Assembly: GCF_900105515.1 (NCBI RefSeq)
Contig: NZ_FNSY01000001.1
Span: 186,001 to 250,000 of the forward strand
Direction of reading: 5' to 3'
Length of the DNA stretch: 64,000 nucleotides
From: Streptomyces sp. 2131.1
GTDB taxonomy: Bacteria; Actinomycetota; Actinomycetes; Streptomycetales; Streptomycetaceae
Shown: piece by piece, positions 1-9,415 of the stretch
Layout of the letters: every line of letters starts with the position of its first letter
How positions within the stretch are numbered: the first letter of the stretch is position 1
The notes under the pieces: generated by a model
What the model was told of the DNA's origin: nothing
What the model saw: only the letters and a program-made list of their open reading frames with translations
Database searches by the model: none
Position numbers and translations under genes: made by a program

Positions 1-623
1 GGCGTGACAAGGCATGCGGCGGCACACGGCGGCTCCGCGCCTTTCAGGATGGCCACCGGCCGGACCGTGTCCGGAGCCGCCGGCCCCCTCCGGCCCTGTC
101 GGATCCACCGCACCCGGCCTCCCCTTCGCGCGGCTCCCGCCCCCGAACTCCCTTGCCGTGCCCGCATCGCAGCGTCCGCGCTCCCACCACCGGTGGGTGC
201 GGCGCCCGGCTTCGGGCCGGTCCGGGAAATCCCTCGAAGGAGGGATGAGTCACGTGCCCGTATCCCCACGGGCGCCACGAAGTCCCACTTCGTGCGTGCT
301 GAACGGGCGGCTTGCCACCTCCGTACTGGCGTACGCGGCCCATGATCGCCGGCGTAATTCGTTCGGGTGAGCAGCGCGGATCGAGGTCTTCCGCTTCACT
401 CGCCGTCTGACAGGGTGTGCCGTGCGCCGAAGGTCAACGTGCCCGGCAGGGACGGGGATTCGGAATGTCGGTGCGGTATCGGACCGGCACGACGGCGAGC
501 CGCCCGGGATGCGACCGCACCGTCGGCACGGCGCGTCCCGCATGCGCGTCGTCACACCGGCGGCGTCCCGCCCCCTGTCCTGCGTGGCGAGGCGCGGCTG
601 TCCCGTACGAAGCCCTTGGAGCC
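1..623. other. gene-less stretch upstream of the pfa-like cluster
   Basis: No open frame here carries recognisable protein motifs; those present on both strands look like high-GC shadow frames. The stretch presumably holds the promoter of the four-gene cluster that follows, but I cannot assign a convincing -35/-10 pair or an operator. No partial gene enters from the left edge as far as I can read. Confidence 0.5.
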
Positions 624-1784
624 ATGGCCGTGCACGTAGCCCTCACCGGCGCCACCGGATTCCTCGGACTGCGCCTGCTGCGTCGTCTGCTCGAAGACCA
701 CCGGTCGGTGACGGTGCTGACACACGCGGGGTCCGGCGACGCTCTGCATCGCATCACCCGCTTCTTCGAACTGACCGGCGCCTCAACGGCGTTCACCGCC
801 TCCCTCCCCGCCCGGTTACGAGTGGTGGAGACGGACCTCGCGCGGCCCCGGCTGGGGTTGTCCCGGCAGGCGTTCCAGGAACTGGCCGACCGCATCGGCA
901 TGCTCTGGCACAGCGCCGGGAGCATCAACCTGGAAGGGGACCTCCCCGAGCTGCGCCGGACCAACGTCGAAGGGACACGGCACGTCCTGGAGCTGGCCGC
1001 GGCGGGGCGGCTGCGACCCCGGGTGCACCACGTGAGCACCGCGTTCGTGGCCGGGGCCCGGCGCGAGGGGGTGGCGTACGAGGACGAGCTGGATGACGCG
1101 TACGGCTTCGAGAACGCCTACGAACGCTCGAAGTACGAGGCGGAGTTGCTGGTGCACGCCTGGTCGAAGGAGCACGGCCGGCCGGTCCTGGTGCTGCGAC
1201 CGGGCATCCTGGTCACCGACCTGCCGCCGCACCCCGAACTGCCGTCGCACCCCTTGCAGGTCGCCGAACGGATTCTGCGTGACGCACGGCACACCACCGC
1301 CACCGCGCTGCGGGCCGAGGACCCGGAATCCCGGCCCCGTGTCCGGATGGTGGGGCACGCGCACGGGCGGCTGAACCTCCTCCAGGTGGAGCACGCGGCC
1401 GAGGTCATGGTGCGGCTGGCCGACCGGACTCCCTCGGGCGGCGTCGACACGTACCACGTCGTGCACGACCGCGATGTGCCGGTGGCAACGGTCGTGGAGG
1501 TGCTGGAGCGGCTGGTCCCGGTCTCGATCGAGCTGGTGGACGCCGGACCGGATACCCCCTCGGCGCTGGAGTCCCTGCTCGACTTCTACCCGGGGATGAC
1601 GGCCTACCTCGCGCACCGGCGGCGGTTCGACGACACCCGGGTCCGGGCCCGGCTGGGCCCCTCCGCCGCGTCCGCCCCGCTGAGCGCCGACTACCTCTGG
1701 GCCGGCCTGGCCGCGCGCCCGTGGACCTTGCCGGGCCCGCCGGGCCCGTTCGCGGACCTTTCGCCGACCATCCACTGCGTCTGA
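624..1784 (+). CDS. thioester-reductase-like SDR (NAD_binding_4 / fatty acyl reductase family)
   Basis: About 386 aa. An N-terminal Rossmann motif (GATGFLG) lies within the first 15 residues. A serine segment (HHVSTAFVAG) and a YxxxK-type catalytic segment (NAYERSKYEAE) follow, the layout of extended SDRs in the thioester-reductase/fatty-acyl-reductase group. Such enzymes reduce ACP- or CoA-bound acyl chains to aldehyde or alcohol with NADPH. ATG 624 is used, but GGAG at 618-621 is only 2 nt away; in-frame GTG 630 is better spaced and also possible. It is the first of four co-directional genes and ends about 56 bp before the PfaD-like gene, so reductive release of the product of that synthase is the likely role (inference). 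There is no fused ACP, unlike cyanobacterial HglB/HetM. Confidence 0.8.
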   Translation: MAVHVALTGATGFLGLRLLRRLLEDHRSVTVLTHAGSGDALHRITRFFELTGASTAFTASLPARLRVVETDLARPRLGLSRQAFQELADRIGMLWHSAGSINLEGDLPELRRTNVEGTRHVLELAAAGRLRPRVHHVSTAFVAGARREGVAYEDELDDAYGFENAYERSKYEAELLVHAWSKEHGRPVLVLRPGILVTDLPPHPELPSHPLQVAERILRDARHTTATALRAEDPESRPRVRMVGHAHGRLNLLQVEHAAEVMVRLADRTPSGGVDTYHVVHDRDVPVATVVEVLERLVPVSIELVDAGPDTPSALESLLDFYPGMTAYLAHRRRFDDTRVRARLGPSAASAPLSADYLWAGLAARPWTLPGPPGPFADLSPTIHCV

Positions 1785-1840
1785 CCGCCCGTTCTTCCCC
1801 TCCCCCACCAGCCCGCCCCCTGTCCCGTTGGAGCCTCTCC

Positions 1841-3424
1841 GTGTCCGTCCTCGCAGCTTCCGGCTCCCCGGTGATGCCCCCGGATGCCTTCACCCTCGAC
1901 GGGATCGCCGCCTGTGCCCGGCGCATCCGGGAACCCGTCCATCTCGTCGGCGGGCCGGACGGGCGTGAGCTGGGGCTCGCATGCGGTCCCGTGCCGCCGG
2001 ACCGGGTGCTCGCGACGCTGCCGCCGCTGTACCCGGAGTGGCTCGGCGGGCGCACCTTCTGCGAGGCGCACGGGGTCCGGTTCCCTTATGTCGCCGGTGA
2101 AATGGCGAACGGTATCGCGACCACCGCCATGGTCGTGGCGATGGCACGGGCGGACATGCTGGGCTTCTTCGGCGCGGGCGGTCTGGCATACCCGGAGGTG
2201 GAGCGGGCGGTCCGCACACTCGTCGACGAGCTGGGCGGGCGGCGGAACTGGGGAGTGAACCTCATCCATTCACCGGCCGAGCCGGAGCTGGAGTCACGGG
2301 TCGCCGAACTCCTGGTCCGTAGCGGTGTCCCCCTCGTCTCCGCGTCGGCGTACATGGAGCTGACCCCGGCCGTCGTGTGGTGTTCCGCCCGGGGGCTGCG
2401 CCGGGACGCGGACGGTATCGTCGTCCGGCGTACGCGGATGCTCGCCAAGGTCTCCCGGCCGGAGGTGGCCGAGCGGTTCCTCTCCCCCGCCCCCGCCGGT
2501 CTGCTGGATTCCCTCGTGGCGCAGGGCAGGCTGACACGGGAGGAGGCGGAGCTGGCCGCGTGCGTACCGGTGGCCGAGGACATCACCGTGGAGGCGGACA
2601 GCGGCGGGCACACCGACAACCGGCCGTTGTCGGTGCTGCTGCCGAGGATCGCGGCGCTGCGCGACGAGGTGTGCGCGCGGTACGGCTATCGCAGGCCGGT
2701 CCGCATCGGTGCGGCCGGCGGCCTCGGCACACCCGACGCGGTGGCCGCGGCCTTCGCCCTCGGCGCGTCGTACGTGGTGGTGGGGTCGGTGAACCAGACC
2801 GCCGTCGAGGCCGGGCTGTCCGACGAGGCCAAGGCCATGCTGTGCGACGCGGACATCGCGGACGTGGCGATGGCGCCCGCGGCCGACATGTTCGAACTCG
2901 GTGTGAAGCTGCAAGTGCTCGCGCGGGGCACGATGTTCGCCCAGCTGGCCGGCCGGCTGCACGAGGCGTACCGGGCGTACGACGCGCTGGAGCGGATCCC
3001 TTCCGCCCAGCGCGTCAGGCTCGAACGCGAGGTGCTGCGCGCCTCGTTCGACGAGGTGTGGCAGCACACACGGGAGTTCTGGGAGCGGCGCGACCCATCG
3101 GAGATCACCCGCGCGGAGGCCGACCCCAAGCACCGGATGGCGCTGGTCTTCCGCTGGTACCTGGGGAGTTCGAGCCGGTGGGCGATCGACGGCGAGTCGT
3201 CACGGCGTACCGACTACCAGATCTGGTGCGGACCCTCGATGGGCTCCTTCAACCGGTGGGTAGCGGGCACACCGCTGGCCGATCCGGCGAACCGGACCGT
3301 GGTCGGGATCGCCCTGAACCTGCTCGAAGGCGCGGCCGTGCTGACGCGCGCCCATCAACTCCGCACCCATGGCGTCCCGTTGCCTCCCGAGGCGTTCGCC
3401 TACGCGCCGTGCGAGCCGGCATGA
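1841..3424 (+). CDS. pfaD: PfaD-family FMN-dependent enoyl reductase
   Basis: 527 aa from GTG 1841, chosen because GGAG at 1830-1833 lies 7 nt upstream. The protein reads as a TIM-barrel nitronate-monooxygenase-like flavoenzyme of the PfaD/omega-3 fatty-acid-synthase group. Features are the N-terminal PEWLGGRTFCEAHGV block, MANGIATTAMVVAMA, NWGVNLIHSP, ITVEADSGGHTDNRPL (flavin/substrate region) and RIGAAGGLGTPDAVAAAFALG. The length matches typical PfaD (about 540 aa). The C-terminal NRWVAGTPLADP block is also family-typical. In pfa systems this trans-acting enzyme reduces the enoyl intermediates on the ACP of PfaA. Its stop lies just before the PfaA-like start, so the two are probably translated together. 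Confidence 0.9.
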   Translation: MSVLAASGSPVMPPDAFTLDGIAACARRIREPVHLVGGPDGRELGLACGPVPPDRVLATLPPLYPEWLGGRTFCEAHGVRFPYVAGEMANGIATTAMVVAMARADMLGFFGAGGLAYPEVERAVRTLVDELGGRRNWGVNLIHSPAEPELESRVAELLVRSGVPLVSASAYMELTPAVVWCSARGLRRDADGIVVRRTRMLAKVSRPEVAERFLSPAPAGLLDSLVAQGRLTREEAELAACVPVAEDITVEADSGGHTDNRPLSVLLPRIAALRDEVCARYGYRRPVRIGAAGGLGTPDAVAAAFALGASYVVVGSVNQTAVEAGLSDEAKAMLCDADIADVAMAPAADMFELGVKLQVLARGTMFAQLAGRLHEAYRAYDALERIPSAQRVRLEREVLRASFDEVWQHTREFWERRDPSEITRAEADPKHRMALVFRWYLGSSSRWAIDGESSRRTDYQIWCGPSMGSFNRWVAGTPLADPANRTVVGIALNLLEGAAVLTRAHQLRTHGVPLPPEAFAYAPCEPA

Positions 3425-3465
3425 GCGGCCCCGGCGTGCCGAAGCCCACACCTTCAGGAGAGTCC

Positions 3466-6400
3466 GTGCGTTCCTCCTCCCTCCTCAGCCGCCATCCCGT
3501 CGCCGTGGTCGGAGTGGGCGCTCTGGTGCCCGGTGCGACGGACGCGGCCGGGTACTGGCGGATCGTGTCCGGTGGGCGGGACCTGATCACCGACGTCCCC
3601 GCGTCCCGCTGGCGGGTGGAGGACCACTACGACCCGGACCCGGCCGCCCCCGACCGGACGTACGCCCGCCGGGGCGCCTTCCTGCCGGAGGTCGGCTTCG
3701 ATCCGATGACGTACGGCGTTCCGCCCACCGCCCTTTCCTCGACGGACAGTTCGCAGCTTCTCGCCCTGATGGTCGCCGACCAGGTCCTGGCGGACGCCGG
3801 GGGCCGGGCACGGCTGGACCCGGACCGGACCGGTGTGGTCCTCGGCGCGGCCGCCCTGGAACTCCTGCCGCACATGTACGGGCGGACGCACCGCCCCGTG
3901 TGGCTCGCCGCACTCCGCGAGAGCGGCTTCGCCGAGGCCGAGGCGCAGGCGGTGTGCGACCTGATCTCGGCCCGGTTCGAGCCGTGGCGGGAGTCGACGT
4001 TCCCCGGTCTGCTGGGCAACGTCGTCGCGGGCCGGATCGCCAACCGGTTCGACCTGCACGGCATCAACCACACCACGGACGCGGCGTGTGCCAGTTCGCT
4101 GGCCGCCCTTTCCACGGCGGTCGGCGAGCTGGCGCTCGGCCGGGCCGACCTGGTGATCAGCGGGGGTGTGGACACCGGCAACGACATCGGCATGTTCCTG
4201 TGCTTCTCCAAGACGCCCGCGCTGTCCCCCAGCGGCGACTGCCGGCCGTTCTCCGCCGAGGCGGACGGGACCATGCTGGGCGAGGCCGTCGTCATGTACG
4301 CCCTGAAGCGGCTGGCCGACGCGGAGCGGGACGGCGACCGGGTCCACGCGGTGATCCGGGGCATCGGCACCTCCTCCGACGGCCGGAGCACCGCGATCTA
4401 CGCCCCGCTGCCCGAGGGCCAGGCGCGGGCCCTGCGTCGCGCGTACGAGGACGCCGCTTACGGACCGGACACCGTCGAGCTGGTCGAGGCGCACGGAACC
4501 GGGACCAAAGCCGGTGACACCGCCGAACTGGCGGCGCTCAGCGAGGTGTTCAGATCCTCGGGCCGTACGGACGGGCAGTGGTGCGCGATCGGGTCGGTGA
4601 AGTCCCAGATCGGCCACACCAAGTGCGCGGCGGGCGCTGCCGGGCTCCTCAAGGCGGTCATGGCCCTGCGCCACCAGGTGCTGCCGCCGACCGTGAAGGT
4701 GGAGCGCCCCAACCCGGCGGCTGCCCTGCCCGACGGCCCGTTCTACGTGAACACCGAGACACGGCCCTGGGTACGGCCGCCGGACCATCCCCGCCGGGCA
4801 TCGGTGTCGAGCTTCGGGTTCGGCGGCAGCAACTTCCACGTCACGCTGGAGGAGTACGTGCCCTCGGGCGCCGGCGGCCGCGTGGCCCCGCGCCACCGCA
4901 CGGCGCCCAGCGAACTCGTCCTGTTCAGCGGTGGCTCCCCCGCCGCCCTCGTACCGCCGCCGACGGACGCGGGCCGCCCGCTCGCCGCACTGGCCCGGGA
5001 GAGCCACAGGTCCTTCTCCCCCACCGACCCGGTGCGGCTGGCGATCGTCGCCGCCGACGGGGACGACCTGCGGGAGAAGTACGAGCAGGCGCTCGCGCTG
5101 ATCCGGAAGCGGCCCGGCACGGCGTTCGCCACACCGCAGGGAACCCGCTACGCGTACGGGGAACCCTCTCCCGGTCGCATCGGCTTCCTGTTTCCCGGCC
5201 AGGGTGCGCAGTACGTGGGGATGGGCTCCGGGGTCGCCATGCTGTCACCGGCCGCGCAGGCGGTCTGGGACGGGCTGGGCGGCGCCTGCTTCGACGGCCG
5301 GGCGCTGCACCGGGTCGTGTTCCCGCCGCCCGCCTTCACCGATGAGGAGCGCGCGGCCCGGCGGGCGCTGCTGGACGCCACCGAGTGGGCGCAGCCGGCC
5401 CTGGCGGTGCACGCGCTGGCACTGCTGGAGGTGGTGCGGGAGCTGGGGCTGCGCCCGGACTGCGTAGCGGGGCACAGCTTCGGTGAGCTGGTGGCGCTGC
5501 ACTGCGCCGGTGTGCTGGACGCCGGGGCGCTGGTGGATCTCGCCCGGCGCCGGGGTGAGCTGATGCGGGATGCGGCGGGCACACCGGGCGCGATGCTGGC
5601 GGTCGCGACGGACCACGCGCATGTCGCGGAGGTACTGGCCGCCGGAGCGTACGAAGATGTCTGGCCCGCCAACCACAACTCGCCTCGCCAGGTGGTGCTT
5701 TCGGGCGCTGCCGACGCCGTCGCCCGCGCCGGGGAGGCGTTCGCCGCCGAAGGTGTGGCGACCCGGCGGCTGGCCACGTCGACCGCGTTCCACAGTCCGG
5801 TCGTCGCTCCCGCCGCCGAGCCGCTGGCCGCCTACCTGCGCTCGGTGCCGCTCGCGGAGCCCCGGATCGAGGTCTACGGCAACGCCGATGCGGCACCGTA
5901 CCCCTCGGATCCCGAGGAGGTGCGCCGCCGGATTGCGGACCATCTCGCCTCGCCGGTGCTCTTCCAGGACCAGATCGAGGCGATGTACGCGAACGGGGTG
6001 CGGACCTTCGTCGAGGTCGGTGCGGGCAACGCGCTGGCCGTTCTGACGGGGCAGATCCTCGGCGACCGCCCGCACGCGGCCGTATCCCTGGACGGGCCGG
6101 GGCGGGCCGGGACCGACGGCCTGCACACGGCGCTCGGCGAACTCGCCGTGCGCGGTGTCCCCCTCGAACTCGGCGCTCTCTGGGCGTCCTACGACCTGCC
6201 CGAAACCTCAGCGAAGGAGCGCGAGCCCCGAATGACGGTGAAGATCAGCGGAGCCAACCACAGTCAGCTTCCGCCGCCCCGTGCGGCGGAGCCGGAGCGC
6301 GGGCCCTCGCCCGCATACGTACCCGAACCCGCGCCCGTGCCCGTGTACGCCCCTGCCCACCCCGCGCCTCCGCAGACCGTCGAGACAGCCCACGCCACCG

Positions 6401-9354
6401 TCCCCCTGCCCGAGGCCGCCGCCTCGTTGGGCCCGGATGTGTACGCGGCCGTCGAGCAGGTGCACCGGCAGACTGCGGAGGCCCATGCGGCGTGTCAGCG
6501 CATGCTGGTGGACAGCCACATGGCATTCCTCCGGGTGACCGAGACGAGCATGGCCGCGCTGCTCGGCGCACCGCTGCAGGGGGATGCGCTCACTGTCCCG
6601 CTTCCCCGCCCCGCGCCGCAGACGGACAGCGTGGTGGTCACCGCGCCCGTTCCCGCACCCGCACCCGCACCCATGGTGACCGTGCCCGCTCCGGCTCCGG
6701 AGTCCGTGCCCGTACCACCGGCACCTGCCGTGCCGACGCCGCATGCTCCGGCAGCCTCCCACGTGGCCCCGTCCCTCTCACCGGAGGAGCTGGAGAAGGT
6801 GCTCCTGTCGGTGGTGGCCCGGCTCACCGGCTATCCGGCCGAAATGCTCGACATGGAGATGGAGTTGGAGGCAGACCTCGGGGTCGACTCCATCAAGCGG
6901 GTCGAGATCCTGTCGGCCGTCCGCCGTCAGGTGGGCGACCTCGCGACGGGCGACGTCGGGCGCCTGGGGCGGCTTCGCACCTTGCGAGAGATCGTCGATG
7001 CGCTCGGTGACGTGACCGCGCCCGACGACGTGCCTGCGGCTTCTCCTGGTTCCGGTGTCGTGGAGCGCACCGAGCCCTCGGAGGACGTGACGCTTACGCG
7101 GCTGGTGCCGCTTCTGGTGGAGTCACCGGCGTCCGGCCTGGTGACGGCGGGTCTGCTGGACGGCCCCGTCGTGGTGACCGGCGAGGGCTCCGACGGGTGC
7201 GGGCTGACCGGACTGGTCGCCCGCAAGCTCGCGGAGCGCGGGGTGGACGCCACCGCCGTGGCGGAGGTGCCGCCGGACGCACGGGGCGTCATCCATCTCG
7301 GCGGCCTCACCTCGTCGAGCGCACCGGAGGACGCGCGGGAGCTCCACCTGTCGGCGCTCCGCGCCGCGCGCACGGTGGCGGAGCGGGCGGCGGCCGGGGG
7401 CGAGGTCGTGTTCGTAGCCGTGCAGGACACGGGGGGCGACTTCGGCCTCGGCGGTCGCACGCCCGACCGGGCCTGGATGGGTGGGGTCGCCGGACTGGTC
7501 AGGACCGCGGCGAAGGAGTGGCCCGACGCCTCGTGCAGGGTCGTCGACTGCGAACGGGCGGGCCGGGACGACGAGGAGGTCGCCGAGACGGTCGTACGGG
7601 AACTGCTCGAAGGCGGGGCCGACAGGGAGGTCGGTCTCCGGGCCGACGGTTCACGGACCGTCCCGCACCTGGTCCCCGCTCCGGTGGCGCCTGACGGGGA
7701 AGGCCGGATCACCTCGGCGTCGGTCCTCGTGGCCACCGGCGGCGCGCGCGGGGTGACCGCCGCCGCCCTCCTCGATCTGGCCAAGGCTCACCGTCCCCGG
7801 ATCGTGCTGGTGGGCAGGACCGACCCTGACGCCGAACCCGCGGGGCTCGACGCGGCGTCCGACGAGCCCTCGCTCACCCGCCTGCTCGCCGAACGGGCGG
7901 ACGCGACGGGGACGGACGCCTCACCCGCGCGCATCGCGGCGCGGGCCCGGGAGATCCTGGCCGCGCGCGAGGTGCGGGCGACGCTGGCCGCCCTGGAGGC
8001 GGCCGGATCACCGGTCCGGTACGTCCGGGTGGACGCCCGCGACGCCGACGCCCTGGCCGCCGCGTTGCGTGACGTACGCCAGGCGTGGGGCCCGGTCACC
8101 GGCATCGTGCACGGTGCGGGGGTGCTGGCCGACAAAAGCATCGCGGAGAAGAGCGACGAACAGGCGGGGGCGGTGATGTCCACAAAGGTGGACGGGCTGC
8201 GGGCCCTGCTGGCGGCGACGGCGGACGATCCCCTGGACACGATCGTCCTGTTCTCCTCGGTGGCCGCCGTTTTCGGCAACCCGGGGCAGTGCGACTACGC
8301 CATGGCCAACGAGGTCCTGCACCAGGTCGCGTCGGCCGAACAGGCCGCCCGCCCCGACTGCCTGGTGCGGTGTGTGGCCTGGGGGCCGTGGCAGGGCGGG
8401 ATGGTCACGCCCTCCCTCGCGGCACACTTCGGCCGGTCCGGCGTGCCGCTCATCCCGCCGACGCAGGGTGCCGCCGCGTTCACGGCCGAGTTGGCCGGGC
8501 CGGCCTGCGAGCCCAGGGTCGTCCTCGTGGCCGGCGTGAACCCTGCGGCGATCGCGCCGGCCGGTGCCGCGTCCCGTGCCCAGGTGCTGGTCCGTGCGGA
8601 CTCGCTGCCGCAGCTGGCGGACCACGCGCCCGCCGACGTCCCCGTGCTGCCCGTGGCGACGGCCCTGGACTGGTTCGCCGGGGCCGCCGCGGCCTGGCTC
8701 CCGGCCGCCGGCCCGCTCGTCGTGCGGGAGCTGCGCGTGTACCGGACGTGCGCCCTGCCGGACCTCGCGGGGGCGGGCCACCGGCTCACCGTGCTCGGCA
8801 GCCGGGGCGCGCCCGGTGCGCCGCGGGGGCTCGACGCGGAGCTGCGGGGCGAGGACGGCACGGCGTACTACCGGGCCGTACTGGACACCGCCGACGACCT
8901 GCCGGCTCCGGACGCCTGGGACGCACCCGACGCCCTGAAGCCGCTCGACGCGGCCGGCCCGTACGAGGGGACAGCTCTCTTCCACGGCCCCCGGTTCCAC
9001 GCCCTGCGCACGGTGAACGGCGTCTCGGAACACGGTGCCGAGGCGGTCGTCGCGGGGCTGCGCGCGCTGGGCTGGCCGGGCGCGCAAGGGCCGCTGGACG
9101 CGGCGGCGGTGGACGGTGCGCTCCAGCTCTGCCTGCTCTGGGCCGAGACGGCGCTCGGGGCGCGGACGCTGCCGATGGCGGTCGCGGAGTGCCGGGCGCA
9201 CCGGCGCGGTCCGGTGGACGGCACGGTCCGGTGTGTGGTGCGAGGGCGGAAGACGCATGCCACGGGGGCACGCTGTGACGCCGCGCTGATCGACGCCGAC
9301 GGGAGCGTCCTGCTGGAACTCGTCGGCGTGGAACTCGTCCTCCGCCCGTCCTGA
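3466..9354 (+). CDS. pfaA: PfaA-like polyketide/fatty-acid megasynthase: KS-AT-ACP-KR-DH
   Basis: 1962 aa from GTG 3466, which has AGGAG at 3456-3460; an in-frame ATG at 3421 overlapping the pfaD stop lacks a ribosome site. Domains in order: ketosynthase (about 9-465; DAACASS Cys208, EAHGTG His343, GHTKCAAG His384); malonyl-type acyltransferase (about 570-880; FPGQGAQ, GHSFGE Ser671, AFHS His776); a Pro-rich linker with a helical stretch near 990-1030; one acyl carrier protein (about 1104-1185; GVDSIK Ser1142); ketoreductase (NADPH motif TGGARG near 1424, Tyr1611 in CDYAMAN); and a C-terminal PfaA-type dehydratase-like domain (from about 1705; DHAPADVPVLP, so the usual glycine after the His is absent). 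PUFA synthases usually carry several tandem ACPs, so a single ACP is notable. It is predicted to be the main chain-building subunit. Confidence 0.93.
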   Translation: MRSSSLLSRHPVAVVGVGALVPGATDAAGYWRIVSGGRDLITDVPASRWRVEDHYDPDPAAPDRTYARRGAFLPEVGFDPMTYGVPPTALSSTDSSQLLALMVADQVLADAGGRARLDPDRTGVVLGAAALELLPHMYGRTHRPVWLAALRESGFAEAEAQAVCDLISARFEPWRESTFPGLLGNVVAGRIANRFDLHGINHTTDAACASSLAALSTAVGELALGRADLVISGGVDTGNDIGMFLCFSKTPALSPSGDCRPFSAEADGTMLGEAVVMYALKRLADAERDGDRVHAVIRGIGTSSDGRSTAIYAPLPEGQARALRRAYEDAAYGPDTVELVEAHGTGTKAGDTAELAALSEVFRSSGRTDGQWCAIGSVKSQIGHTKCAAGAAGLLKAVMALRHQVLPPTVKVERPNPAAALPDGPFYVNTETRPWVRPPDHPRRASVSSFGFGGSNFHVTLEEYVPSGAGGRVAPRHRTAPSELVLFSGGSPAALVPPPTDAGRPLAALARESHRSFSPTDPVRLAIVAADGDDLREKYEQALALIRKRPGTAFATPQGTRYAYGEPSPGRIGFLFPGQGAQYVGMGSGVAMLSPAAQAVWDGLGGACFDGRALHRVVFPPPAFTDEERAARRALLDATEWAQPALAVHALALLEVVRELGLRPDCVAGHSFGELVALHCAGVLDAGALVDLARRRGELMRDAAGTPGAMLAVATDHAHVAEVLAAGAYEDVWPANHNSPRQVVLSGAADAVARAGEAFAAEGVATRRLATSTAFHSPVVAPAAEPLAAYLRSVPLAEPRIEVYGNADAAPYPSDPEEVRRRIADHLASPVLFQDQIEAMYANGVRTFVEVGAGNALAVLTGQILGDRPHAAVSLDGPGRAGTDGLHTALGELAVRGVPLELGALWASYDLPETSAKEREPRMTVKISGANHSQLPPPRAAEPERGPSPAYVPEPAPVPVYAPAHPAPPQTVETAHATVPLPEAAASLGPDVYAAVEQVHRQTAEAHAACQRMLVDSHMAFLRVTETSMAALLGAPLQGDALTVPLPRPAPQTDSVVVTAPVPAPAPAPMVTVPAPAPESVPVPPAPAVPTPHAPAASHVAPSLSPEELEKVLLSVVARLTGYPAEMLDMEMELEADLGVDSIKRVEILSAVRRQVGDLATGDVGRLGRLRTLREIVDALGDVTAPDDVPAASPGSGVVERTEPSEDVTLTRLVPLLVESPASGLVTAGLLDGPVVVTGEGSDGCGLTGLVARKLAERGVDATAVAEVPPDARGVIHLGGLTSSSAPEDARELHLSALRAARTVAERAAAGGEVVFVAVQDTGGDFGLGGRTPDRAWMGGVAGLVRTAAKEWPDASCRVVDCERAGRDDEEVAETVVRELLEGGADREVGLRADGSRTVPHLVPAPVAPDGEGRITSASVLVATGGARGVTAAALLDLAKAHRPRIVLVGRTDPDAEPAGLDAASDEPSLTRLLAERADATGTDASPARIAARAREILAAREVRATLAALEAAGSPVRYVRVDARDADALAAALRDVRQAWGPVTGIVHGAGVLADKSIAEKSDEQAGAVMSTKVDGLRALLAATADDPLDTIVLFSSVAAVFGNPGQCDYAMANEVLHQVASAEQAARPDCLVRCVAWGPWQGGMVTPSLAAHFGRSGVPLIPPTQGAAAFTAELAGPACEPRVVLVAGVNPAAIAPAGAASRAQVLVRADSLPQLADHAPADVPVLPVATALDWFAGAAAAWLPAAGPLVVRELRVYRTCALPDLAGAGHRLTVLGSRGAPGAPRGLDAELRGEDGTAYYRAVLDTADDLPAPDAWDAPDALKPLDAAGPYEGTALFHGPRFHALRTVNGVSEHGAEAVVAGLRALGWPGAQGPLDAAAVDGALQLCLLWAETALGARTLPMAVAECRAHRRGPVDGTVRCVVRGRKTHATGARCDAALIDADGSVLLELVGVELVLRPS

Positions 9355-9379
9355 GCGGCACGCCCTCCCGGATTCCCTC

Positions 9380-9408
9380 GCCTTCTCCGCCTTCTCCGCC
9401 TTCTCCGC
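9380..9408. repeat. three tandem copies of a 9-mer before pfaC
   Basis: Three perfect direct copies of CCTTCTCCG lie in the 61-bp gap between the pfaA stop and the pfaC start. They may reflect replication slippage and occupy the spot where a ribosome-binding site would be expected. No clear function. Confidence 0.6.
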
Positions 9409-9415
9409 CGACCGA

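Noticed and set aside
624..1784. Ordinary sugar epimerase/dehydratase interpretation of the SDR
   Set aside because: The loop HHVSTAFVAG and the YERSKYEAE context, plus position at the head of a synthase cluster, favour the thioester-reductase group; still, only a tree would settle it.
2377..3465. Upstream extension of the pfaA frame
   Set aside because: It overlaps pfaD in another frame and shows arginine-rich shadow sequence; GTG 3466 has its own AGGAG.
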